Shown piece by piece: positions 1 to 6,466 of a DNA stretch of 7,282 bases. Location: positions 1-7,282 of the forward strand of contig JANXVP010000352.1 of NCBI GenBank assembly GCA_025351615.1. Direction: 5' to 3'. Source of the stretch: Ramlibacter sp. (lineage in GTDB: Bacteria; Pseudomonadota; Gammaproteobacteria; Burkholderiales; Burkholderiaceae_C). Every line of letters begins with the position of its first letter. The stretch's first letter is position 1. Both the position numbers and the translations under genes were made by a program. The notes beneath the pieces were generated by a model that was not told the origin of the DNA, searched no databases, and saw nothing but the letters and a program-made list of their open reading frames with translations.

Positions 1-206
1 GCATCACGACCGACGTTTGCGTCCACACCACGATGCGCGAGGCCAACGACCGCGGCTTCGAATGCCTGTTGCTGTCGGATTGCACAGCCGCTACCGACCG
101 TGGCAACCACGAGGCCGCGCTGAAAATGGTCACGATGCAGGGCGGCGTGTTCGGCGCCCACGCGGTGTCTGGCGACCTGCTGCAAACGCTGTCATCCCGG
201 GCCTGA
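1..206 (+). CDS. Cysteine hydrolase, isochorismatase-like superfamily, biuret-hydrolase-like (3' end only)
   Basis: This is the last 67 codons of a gene whose 5' part lies before the window; the frame starts at base 3 and stops at TGA 204-206. The visible part begins [18 protein letters not shown], the loop that carries the nucleophilic Cys of the isochorismatase-like amidohydrolases (Cys codon at 18-20). From memory, the next stretch ([15 protein letters not shown], then MQGGVFG) closely follows the C-terminus of biuret hydrolase BiuH, so a hydrolase of biuret or a similar small amide is the best guess. The other two triad residues (Asp, Lys) are outside the window. The stop is 5 nt before the ABC ATPase start, which implies co-transcription. 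A full paralogue lies at 1838-2512, with about 82% base identity over 90 nt around the Cys. Family is sure; exact substrate is inference. Confidence 0.88.
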   Translation, partial: ITTDVCVHTTMREANDRGFECLLLSDCTAATDRGNHEAALKMVTMQGGVFGAHAVSGDLLQTLSSRA

Positions 207-211
207 TTCAA

Positions 212-1831
212 ATGACCGCACTCCACGTGAATCCCATGCCCGAGCCTGCCGGCGCCATGGCGCTGGAAACTTACGAACTGACCAAGCGCTTTGGCAGCCT
301 CATGGCCCTCGACCACGTCACCATGAAGGTTGCGCCGGGTTCCGTCCACGCCCTGCTGGGCGAAAACGGCGCCGGCAAGAGCACGCTGGTGAAGTGCGTT
401 GCGGGCTTTCAGCGGCCGGACGAAGGCGCCGTCGTCACCGACGGCCGCGAGCAGGATATCGGCAGCCCGGTCGTAGCGCGGGCGCTGGGCATCGGCATGG
501 TGTACCAGCATTTCACCCTGGCGCCCGGCATGACCGTGGCAGAAAACCTGCTGCTGGCTGGGACCAGGATGCCGGCGCTGATCGACTGGAAAGCAAAGCG
601 CGCCGAGCTCAACGAATTTCTTGCATCCACGCCGTTCAGCCTCGACCTCGATGCCCGTCCGTCGCAGCTGGCGGCGGGACAAAAGCAGAAGCTCGAGTTG
701 CTCAAGCAGCTTTACCTGAAGCCGCGCCTGTTGATCCTCGACGAACCCACCTCGGTATTGACGCCGCAAGAGGCAGATGAAGTGCTTGGTCACGTGCGCC
801 AGTTCGCGCGGGCGGGCCACTGCACGGTACTGCTGATCACGCACAAATTTCGCGAAGTGATGGCTTATGCCGATGAAGTGACGGTGCTGCGGCGCGGCAA
901 GTCGGTGCACCATTGCGCTGTGCCGCAAACCACGCCAGCGCAACTGGCGCAGGCGATGGTGGGTGAAGCCTCGGCCGCCAGTTCGGAGATGCCCTTCCCA
1001 GAGGCGAAATCCTCGTCCCTGCGCTCGCGGCGTCGCGATGAACCCGTCGACGTGATCGGGGCACGGGCGCCGCTGATGGTCCGCAACCTGGAGGTCGCAG
1101 GCGACCGGGGCACACTCGCGGTACGCTCTCTGAGCCTGTCGGTGGCGGCGGGCGAGATCCTGGGGATCGCCGGTGTCTCCGGCAACGGTCAACGTGAACT
1201 GGTCGAGGCTTTGGTTGGTCAGCGCCATCGCGCCGGCGGCGAGGTCGAAGTGCTGGGGCAGCCTTACCACGCCGGTCGCAGTGAGAACCATCGGCTCAAA
1301 GTGCGAAGCCTGCCGGAAGAGCCGCTGCGCAACGCCTGTGTCGCGGAGATGAGCGTTGCCGAGAACATGGCCCTGCGCGACTTCGACCTGGCGCCCTTGT
1401 ACCGGGCGGGGCGGCTTCGGTACGACGCTTGGCGCAGCCGGGCGCGCGAGTGGATCACCGCGTACGGGATCAAGGCGCAGGGCGATGACGCACCGATCCG
1501 CAGCCTGTCGGGGGGGAACGTCCAGCGGGCCGTGCTGGCACGCGAACTCCATGGGGAGATCAACGTCTTGATCGCCGCCAATCCGGTGTTCGGCCTGGAC
1601 TTCGCCGCTGTGAAGGAAATCCACAGCCGGCTTCGCGATGTGCGCACCCGTGGTGGCGCCGTGCTGCTGATCAGCGAAGACCTCGATGAGTTGATGGAGC
1701 TGGCGGACCGGATCGTCGTGATGAGCGAGGGCTGCCTCGTCTTTGAAACGTCCGCGGTCATGGCCCAGCGCCATGTGCTCGGCGCCCACATGGGCGGCGG
1801 CCGCCACGAACCCGCGCCGGCCATCGCATAG
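212..1831 (+). CDS. ABC importer ATPase with two nucleotide-binding domains (BMP/nucleoside-transporter type)
   Basis: A 539-residue cytoplasmic ATPase that should power an inner-membrane importer of the BmpA-type family (COG3845, YufO/NupO-like). NBD1 is complete: Walker A GENGAGKST at 50-58, Q-loop YQH at 98-100, signature LAAGQ at 153-157 (not LSGGQ), Walker B LLILDEP at 173-179 and switch His211. NBD2 is degenerate as usual for the family: GVSGNGQ at about 321-327 lacks the Walker A Lys, the signature is LSGGN at 432-436, and the Walker B position reads VLIAANP. A hydrophilic Ser/Arg-rich linker near 255-290 joins them. I chose ATG 212 because it lies just after the upstream stop; no good Shine-Dalgarno is visible, and in-frame ATGs at 236 and 257 are possible. 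The permeases and binding protein are absent here and are expected upstream. The flanking hydrolases suggest an amide or ureide-like substrate; that is inference. Confidence 0.93.
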   Translation: MTALHVNPMPEPAGAMALETYELTKRFGSLMALDHVTMKVAPGSVHALLGENGAGKSTLVKCVAGFQRPDEGAVVTDGREQDIGSPVVARALGIGMVYQHFTLAPGMTVAENLLLAGTRMPALIDWKAKRAELNEFLASTPFSLDLDARPSQLAAGQKQKLELLKQLYLKPRLLILDEPTSVLTPQEADEVLGHVRQFARAGHCTVLLITHKFREVMAYADEVTVLRRGKSVHHCAVPQTTPAQLAQAMVGEASAASSEMPFPEAKSSSLRSRRRDEPVDVIGARAPLMVRNLEVAGDRGTLAVRSLSLSVAAGEILGIAGVSGNGQRELVEALVGQRHRAGGEVEVLGQPYHAGRSENHRLKVRSLPEEPLRNACVAEMSVAENMALRDFDLAPLYRAGRLRYDAWRSRAREWITAYGIKAQGDDAPIRSLSGGNVQRAVLARELHGEINVLIAANPVFGLDFAAVKEIHSRLRDVRTRGGAVLLISEDLDELMELADRIVVMSEGCLVFETSAVMAQRHVLGAHMGGGRHEPAPAIA

Positions 1832-1837
1832 GCCGCC

Positions 1838-2512
1838 ATGAACCTCGACGCCAATCCCTTTCCCTACTGCTGCGAGCTGTCGCATTCCGCCCTCGTCATC
1901 ATCGACATGCAGCGCGACTTCATCGAGCCGGGCGGATTTGGCGAGACCTTGGGAAACGACGTCTCCCTGCTCTCGGCGATCGTCCCGGCTTGCATGCAGG
2001 TCCTCGACGCATGGCGCCGTGCCGGGGGACTGGTGGTCCATACCCGCGAGGCCCATCGTGCCGATTTGAGCGACTGCCCGCCGGCCAAGCGCAACCGCGG
2101 CAACCCGACGCTGCGCATCGGCGACCCCGGGCCGATGGGCCGCATCCTGGTGAGCGGCGAGCCGGGCGCCGAAATCATTCCCGAGCTCGCGCCCAGGCCC
2201 GGCGAGATCGTGCTGGACAAGCCGGGCAAGGGGGCGTTCTATGCGACGCCGCTGGACGGGCTGCTGCGGCAGGGGAGCATCACGCACCTGCTGTTCATGG
2301 GCGTCACGACCGAGGTGTGCGTGCAGACCTCGATGCGCGAGGCCAACGACCGCGGTTACGACTGCCTGCTGCTGGAGGATTGCACCGAGAGTTACTTTCC
2401 CCATTTCAAGGCCGCGGCCCTGGAGATGATTCTCGCCCAGGGCGCCATCGTCGGCTGGACGGCCACCAGCGCGCAATTGCTGTCGGCGCTCGCCGACGCC
2501 GGCCGGCAGTGA
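1838..2512 (+). CDS. Cysteine hydrolase, isochorismatase-like superfamily (BiuH-related paralogue)
   Basis: A 224-residue cytosolic amidohydrolase. The catalytic triad can be placed: Asp23 in IIDMQRDF, Lys128 in DKPGKGAF and Cys161 in TTEVCV; the 33-residue Lys-Cys spacing equals that of BiuH as I remember it. Other shared stretches are [14 protein letters not shown] at 66-79 and [11 protein letters not shown] at 94-104. Length is normal for the family. After the Cys loop it departs from the BiuH pattern: [16 protein letters not shown] at 182-197 and then IVGW, where the upstream paralogue has [16 protein letters not shown] and FGAH. This suggests a different but related substrate (biuret, a ureide, or an N-carbamoyl/amide intermediate). 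The ATG at 1838 follows the ABC ATPase stop by 6 nt, so the genes are probably translationally coupled; no strong Shine-Dalgarno is seen. The family is secure; the substrate is not. Confidence 0.93.
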   Translation: MNLDANPFPYCCELSHSALVIIDMQRDFIEPGGFGETLGNDVSLLSAIVPACMQVLDAWRRAGGLVVHTREAHRADLSDCPPAKRNRGNPTLRIGDPGPMGRILVSGEPGAEIIPELAPRPGEIVLDKPGKGAFYATPLDGLLRQGSITHLLFMGVTTEVCVQTSMREANDRGYDCLLLEDCTESYFPHFKAAALEMILAQGAIVGWTATSAQLLSALADAGRQ

Positions 2513-2525
2513 ACTGGTCTGGTTA

Positions 2526-3254
2526 ATGCATACCGCCACCGGGCGCCCCACGCACAGCAAGGTCGCGCCACAACATCGCTCGCGCGCCGACGAGGTCTAT
2601 CAGCAGATCAAGCGCGATGTCGCGGAATTCAGCCTGGTCCCCGGCGACCGCTTCACCGAGAACGAATTGAGCGAACGGCACGGCGTGTCACGGACACCGG
2701 TTCGGCAGGCGCTGTTCCGATTGCAGCAGGAAGGCTATGTCGAAGTGCTGTTTCGAAGCGGCTGGCGGGTGTTGCCGTTCGACTTCGAGCGGTTCGAGCA
2801 GTTGTACGACCTGCGCATGGTGATTGAGACGACGGCGGTGCAGCGCCTTTGCGCCGATGGCGGGTGCGTGAACACCGAGCTGCTGAACCAGCTCATCGCG
2901 ATCTGGACGGTGGCAGTGGCCGGGCGCAGCAGCGACATGGTGCAGGTGTCGAAGTGGGACGAGGAGTTCCACTGCGCTCTCGTCGCCGCAGCGGGCAATG
3001 CGGAGATGGCACGCGTGCACCGCGACGTGACGGAACGGATCCGGATCATCCGGCGGCTGGACTTCACCAAGCAGGCGCGCATCGACGCCACCTACGACGA
3101 GCACGCGAAAATCCTCAAGGCGATCCAGCGCAAGCGCGGCGACCAGGCCGCGATGCTACTGCGGGCGCACATCGAAACTAGTCAGGCTGAAGTGCGCAAG
3201 ATCACGCTGCATCAGGTGCATCTGGCGCGGCAGGGGGGGTTAGGGCTTCGCTAG
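2526..3254 (+). CDS. GntR-family transcriptional regulator, FCD (FadR-like) subfamily
   Basis: A 242-residue DNA-binding regulator. The N-terminal winged helix-turn-helix spans about residues 20-85, with the hallmark recognition stretch GVSRTPVRQALFRLQQEG at 53-70. The all-helical FCD effector domain covers about 90-225. Its expected metal-binding set is visible as Asp145 and His149 (WDEEFH), His193 (DEHAKIL) and His215 (RAHIE), so a carboxylate-type ligand with a bound metal is plausible from the family. It starts 13 nt after the hydrolase stop, on the same strand, and closes the operon; it therefore probably controls the uptake/hydrolase genes in response to their substrate or product. The ATG at 2526 has only a weak ribosome binding site. 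The operator is not identified because the operon promoter is outside the window. The stop is followed at once by a drop in GC content. Confidence 0.92.
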   Translation: MHTATGRPTHSKVAPQHRSRADEVYQQIKRDVAEFSLVPGDRFTENELSERHGVSRTPVRQALFRLQQEGYVEVLFRSGWRVLPFDFERFEQLYDLRMVIETTAVQRLCADGGCVNTELLNQLIAIWTVAVAGRSSDMVQVSKWDEEFHCALVAAAGNAEMARVHRDVTERIRIIRRLDFTKQARIDATYDEHAKILKAIQRKRGDQAAMLLRAHIETSQAEVRKITLHQVHLARQGGLGLR

Positions 3255-3264
3255 GCATTGCATT

Positions 3265-4525
3265 TCAACGGCCCCAGCGGAGATAGAACTTAGGTAAGGA
3301 TCGGTAATGTCCAAAACCTCACCTTCAGGATTCCACTCAACTGCGGGGGTTGCAGCAAATTTTTCCTGAACTATTTCTTGAATCTGCGAGCAGCTGCTAA
3401 TTATCTGACCGCTCTTGGGAAGCTCTCCCTTACGGAGAAGTCGCATTCTTTCGCGGAACTCGTCCACAGTAAACCTAAACATAGGTGGGTCCAAAACCAC
3501 GCAGTCGAGGATCAATTCGTACGTATCGGCGGACTGGCGTCCATCTAAACGCGCATATACATTGCGAGCCCGCCCGCGTTCTTTCGGGCCGCCAGCGAGG
3601 GCATCACACAGTGCGCCGTAGTCGGCGGTGCGTGCGACCCTCTTGAAAATCCGCTCTAACAGCGGTGGAGTTGCTGTCATCGGCACAGGGCTGCCAATGA
3701 CAGTATCCAGAACCTTTAGCTCGACACACCTCTGCAAGCAGATTTGCTGCATAAGCTGGGGCGAACCGGCAGATTCGCTTGCAAGCGTTCGAGGACTTCG
3801 GAGGGCACATCTATCCGCAGATGAGGAAATCCAAGCTTGCCGATGCGGACCAGATCATCGTGATTCCAGTACTTGAACTCAAACGGCCGAAGTCGTCCTC
3901 GCAGTTCGGGGTTGCTTCGAAGAATGTCGTCACGCTTGTGCAACACTTGGGCGACGGCAATTTTTACGCCGCGTTCGAACATGTCCTTTATCTGTTGCGC
4001 GAGTCGAACTTGGACTTCCCTTGAGGCTATGTAGTGAAAATCGTCAATCAATACGAACTGGTGCGTGCCGGCGATTTTCTTTTCGACTTCGTACATCAAG
4101 TTTGTTTCGCCGCCCTCCTTTCGTTGGAGGCTTGACTGCCTGCTTTGTCCGAACGACGCTTCACCTTTGGCAGTGGCAATCAATGGGACTCCGCCCTCAA
4201 GCCCAATCTTCTGTCCCGACTCGCGGCGGCTCGTTTCGGTAAGGGCTTCATGACGAGTCACCGCACCCCCTAACTTTGACAGAACGCCACGCCAGACGTC
4301 CTCTGCCTTTTCGATGGTTGCTCCGGAAACCTAAATTAAATTCGCCTCACCGATGACTCGCTCAAGCAATACAGTCTTCCCTGACTTGGATGGCCCAAAG
4401 AGTCTTACCAAGACCTTGCTTGCTCTGCTGACGGCTCGAAGTTCGTCCTCGTAATTGACATCGTTTCGGTTTACGAAGGTCAATGTCGGCAAGGAATCGG
4501 GAGTAAAAACCTGTGTTGCGTGCAT
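3265..4525 (-). pseudogene. AAA-type P-loop ATPase gene broken by one stop codon and two frameshifts
   Basis: Read on the minus strand, three open pieces make one protein. Piece 1 (4525-4331) starts MHATQVFTPDSLPTLTF and holds Walker A GPSKSGKT, then ends at an in-frame TAG (4333-4331). The same frame continues as VSGATIEKAEDVW and contains Walker B FVLIDDFHYI and PELRGRLRPFEF. Near 3781 the frame must shift: losing one G between TTG and CAAGC explains it, and restoring it gives LERLASESAGSPQLMQQICLQ split across the shift. A second one-base loss near 3291 is suggested because the other frame ends FYLRWGR-stop at 3265, the usual end of such ATPases, and so avoids overlap with the GntR gene. 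With both bases restored the span is exactly 421 codons. Piece 3 looks like a winged-helix C-terminal domain. The function of intact relatives is unknown to me. The start has no clear ribosome binding site, and the frame stays open 18 codons further upstream without an ATG, GTG or TTG. Sequencing error could explain the indels but not easily all three lesions. Confidence 0.85.
3776..3787. repeat. Perfect 12-bp palindrome at the first frameshift
   Basis: CGCTTGCAAGCG reads the same on both strands and coincides with the place where the ATPase frame must change. The inferred ancestral sequence has one more base here, so the palindrome may be a product of the deletion or the cause of slippage. 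It may also be chance. Confidence 0.5.
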
Positions 4526-4557
4526 GAGGTATTGTTGTTTAGTTCGATCAATCTGGT

Positions 4558-5064
4558 CTATTGCTTGTTCTTCTTTCTGCTATACCGTGCCTCGAAGCTC
4601 GCCTTCCTGATCGAATTCCCATTCACCATGAACCCCGCCAGCGCCGCGGTTGCATCGGCCGGGATGTCCAGCTGCTCCACATTAAGCGCATGCACGGTGA
4701 AGATGTAGCGGTGCGGCGGATCGCCTTCGGGCGGGCAGACACCGCCGAAGCCGGCGACGCCGTAGTCGATGCGCACATGGCTGGCGCCCTTGGGCAGATT
4801 CTTGCCGCCGACGGCGCCCGCATCGGCCTTCAGTTCGCTCACGTTCGCCGGAATGTTGACGATGAACCAGTGCCACCAACCGGAGCCCGTTGGTGCGTCC
4901 GGGTCGTAGACGGTGAGCGCGAAACTCTTCGCGCCGGTCGGCGCGCCGCTCCACTTCAATGCCGGCGACTTGTTCTCGCCTGAGCAGCCGAAGCCCTCGA
5001 ACTCGAACCTGCTGTCGATGGTGCCGCCGGCGACGATGTCCGGACTGCTCAGGGTGAAACTCAT
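4558..5064 (-). CDS. YbhB/YbcL-type phosphatidylethanolamine-binding-protein (PEBP/RKIP) family protein
   Basis: A 168-residue protein of the bacterial PEBP family (YbhB/YbcL-like); its precise role is unknown in most bacteria. The conserved ligand-pocket motifs are both present: YDPDAPTGSGWWHW at 53-66 and CPPEGDPPHRYIFTVHAL at 110-127. SPALKW (33-38) and DYGVAGFGG (100-108) also fit. There is no signal peptide, so it is predicted cytoplasmic. ATG 5064 is chosen because an AGGAG lies 6 nt upstream; a longer frame continues to about 5592 but only as the antisense of the MFS gene. The last residues, YSRKKNKQ, are basic and encoded by A/T-rich DNA, and they extend a little past the usual end of the family, perhaps because the low-GC island begins there. 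It is divergent from the MFS gene. The broken ATPase lies 32 nt downstream on the same strand. Confidence 0.92.
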   Translation of the reverse strand: MSFTLSSPDIVAGGTIDSRFEFEGFGCSGENKSPALKWSGAPTGAKSFALTVYDPDAPTGSGWWHWFIVNIPANVSELKADAGAVGGKNLPKGASHVRIDYGVAGFGGVCPPEGDPPHRYIFTVHALNVEQLDIPADATAALAGFMVNGNSIRKASFEARYSRKKNKQ

Positions 5065-5161
5065 GCGGGTCTCCTGGTTGTTGTCTGGCCACCATGATGC
5101 AACGTCAATCGCGGGTCCGCAAACGGCCAGCCGCAATTTCCGGAACAGGCAAGATCCGTCG
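5065..5161. other. Divergent intergenic region between the YbhB-type gene and the MFS gene
   Basis: These 97 bases should contain the promoters of both divergent genes. On the minus strand weak sigma-70-like options exist (TTGCGG, 17 nt, CATCAT), none close enough to consensus to call. No strong inverted repeat or operator was seen. Confidence 0.45.
5071..5075 (-). promoter_or_regulatory. Ribosome binding site of the YbhB-type gene
   Basis: On the minus strand AGGAG is followed by 6 nt and then ATG at 5064. It is the best Shine-Dalgarno in the window and decides the start of this gene against the much longer open frame upstream. Confidence 0.8.
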
Positions 5162-6397
5162 GTGAACGAGCATTCTTTCAGCCCCACGCTGCCACGTTCC
5201 TTCACCGCCCTGGCCGCTTCCAACCTGGCTGCGCAGTCGGCCGAGCAGCTCAGTCTGGCGGCGGTTCCGCTCGTCGCCGTGCTGGCGCTGGGCGCAGGGC
5301 CGGGCGAGATCGGCATGCTGGCCGCGGTGCAGACCTTGCCCTTTCTCCTGCTATCGATTCCGCTCGGGCTGCTGGCCGACCGAATGCCGCGCCGACGCGT
5401 CATGGTGGCGTCCGAAGCACTACGCGCCCTGTCCCTGGTCGCGCTGCTGGGGCTGGTCGCCTCCGGGCATGCCGGGATCGGCTGGCTGGCGGTCCTGGGC
5501 TTCGTCGGCGCCGTGGGGACGGTTGGCTTCACCGTGGCCGCACCTGCGCTGGTCCCGGCGCTGGTGCCCCGCGAGCTGATGGCGCGTGCCAATGGCAGGC
5601 TGGAGCTGGCCCGGAGCGCCGCCTACGCCGGCGGCCCGGCGCTGGCCGGCGCATTGGTTGCCTGGGCCGGCGCATCGGCGGCGTTCGTGCTGGCGGCCGT
5701 GCTTTCGGCATCGGCCGTCCTTCTGTTGGGGCGGCTGTCCGAGCCACCACGCGCGCCGGCACCTGCGCGCCACGCCCTGCTGGAGATTCGTGACGGCGCC
5801 CACTTCGCCTGGCGCCACCCCTTGCTGCGGCCGGTGCTGCTGACAGGCGTGGCCTGGAACATCTCCTGGTTCGTGCTCCAGGCGGCGTACGTTCCGTATG
5901 CAGTGCGGTCACTGGGGCTGAGCACGCAGGCAGTCGGGGTCACGCTGGGCTGCTACGGCGCGGGGATGGTGGTGGGTGCGCTGCTCGCCGCGCGGGTGGT
6001 GGGCGCGATGGCTTTCGGCCGCGCCATCCAGCTCGGGCCCGCGGTCTCGGTGCTGGCTGCGGCGGCCATGGTGGGGACGTTGGCGCTGCCAAGCGGAGTG
6101 CTGGCGGGCCTGTCTTTCTTCCTCTTCGGCGCTGGACCGATCATCTGGACCATCACCACCACCACGCTGCGCCAAAGCGTGACACCGGGCCCGATGCTGG
6201 GGCGCGTCGGCTCGGTGTTCCTCACGGTCAATGCAGGCGCGCGGCCGGTGGGCGCGACCCTGGGTGGCGTGATCGGTTCGCTCTGGGGAGAGCCGGCGTG
6301 CCTTTGGCTTGCGCTGGCCGGATTCGCCCTGCAGGCCGGGGTCATCCTGACCTCGAGCATGAACGGGCTGCGGCGCCTTCCGGCGCCGGTTGTCTGA
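5162..6397 (+). CDS. Major facilitator superfamily exporter, EntS-like (MFS_3 type)
   Basis: A predicted inner-membrane transporter of 411 residues, very hydrophobic throughout, with about 11-12 likely membrane helices, as is normal for the family. MFS motif A is seen as GLLADRMPRRR at 69-79, between helices 2 and 3, following the SAEQLSLAAVPL first helix at about 26-37. The RANGRLELARSAAYAGGPALAG stretch after helix 5 (RANGRLEL and GGPALAG) and the late VGSVFLTVNAGARPVGA stretch are typical of the EntS/MFS_3 exporters, which expel small molecules by proton antiport. The substrate cannot be told. I chose GTG 5162 because it puts the start just before helix 1 and gives the usual length; the frame is open further back to 4913, but that part overlaps the divergent YbhB-type gene. 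The ribosome binding site is weak. A small gap of 69 bp separates it from dctA; they need not be co-transcribed. Confidence 0.88.
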   Translation: MNEHSFSPTLPRSFTALAASNLAAQSAEQLSLAAVPLVAVLALGAGPGEIGMLAAVQTLPFLLLSIPLGLLADRMPRRRVMVASEALRALSLVALLGLVASGHAGIGWLAVLGFVGAVGTVGFTVAAPALVPALVPRELMARANGRLELARSAAYAGGPALAGALVAWAGASAAFVLAAVLSASAVLLLGRLSEPPRAPAPARHALLEIRDGAHFAWRHPLLRPVLLTGVAWNISWFVLQAAYVPYAVRSLGLSTQAVGVTLGCYGAGMVVGALLAARVVGAMAFGRAIQLGPAVSVLAAAAMVGTLALPSGVLAGLSFFLFGAGPIIWTITTTTLRQSVTPGPMLGRVGSVFLTVNAGARPVGATLGGVIGSLWGEPACLWLALAGFALQAGVILTSSMNGLRRLPAPVV

Positions 6398-6405
6398 GGG
6401 CGACG

Positions 6406-6433
6406 TTTCACGCCCACGGCGGAGTGCTACCCT
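6406..6433 (+). promoter_or_regulatory. Possible sigma-70-type promoter for dctA
   Basis: TTTCAC (6406-6411), a 16-nt spacer and TACCCT (6428-6433) preceded by TG one base before it, as in an extended -10. It sits 33 bases before the dctA start. I looked for a sigma-54 GG-N10-GC element, as dctA is often RpoN dependent, and found none in the gap. Tentative. Confidence 0.3.
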
Positions 6434-6450
6434 ACCGCGTCATTCACAGC

Positions 6451-6456
6451 GAGGGA
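6451..6456 (+). promoter_or_regulatory. Probable ribosome binding site of dctA
   Basis: GAGGGA is followed by 10 nt and the ATG at 6467. Spacing is slightly long but it is the only purine-rich site before this start. Confidence 0.55.
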
Positions 6457-6466
6457 AACCACCATC

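Larger units (their letters stand above)
3255..4590. other. Lower-GC island carrying the decayed ATPase gene
   Basis: Hand counts of 60-base lines give about 50% (3301), 43% (3361), 57% (3901), 48% (4441) and 40% GC (4501), against about 68% at 2401 in the upstream operon. The change falls just after the GntR stop on one side and inside the last codons of the YbhB-type gene on the other. Besides the ATPase pseudogene I see no transposase, integrase, tRNA or obvious terminal or target-site repeats. Horizontal acquisition is inferred from base composition only; the edges are approximate. Confidence 0.55.

Noticed and set aside
1264..1854. 196-residue open frame on the minus strand
   Set aside because: It is antisense to the second NBD of the ABC ATPase and is Ser/Arg-rich with no domain, a typical shadow of high-GC coding.
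3240..3300. Possible terminator between the GntR gene and the convergent ATPase pseudogene
   Set aside because: No stable GC-rich stem followed by a T-run was found on either strand.
3415..4253. Several plus-strand open frames of 60-80 residues
   Set aside because: They lie opposite the ATPase pseudogene, have no recognisable domain and no ribosome binding sites; they reflect lower stop density only.
4331..4333. TAG inside the ATPase frame as possible recoding or amber suppression
   Set aside because: The gene also carries two frameshifts and no recoding context is visible, so nonsense mutation is the simpler reading.
4913..5161. Upstream extension of the MFS frame
   Set aside because: It overlaps the divergent YbhB-type gene, has no membrane segment fitting the family and would make the protein too long.
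5065..5592. N-terminal extension of the YbhB-type frame on the minus strand
   Set aside because: The extension is antisense to the MFS gene and low in complexity; ATG 5064 has a good ribosome binding site and fits the family length.
6398..6466. Sigma-54 promoter for dctA
   Set aside because: No GG and GC pair with correct spacing is present in the 69-bp gap.
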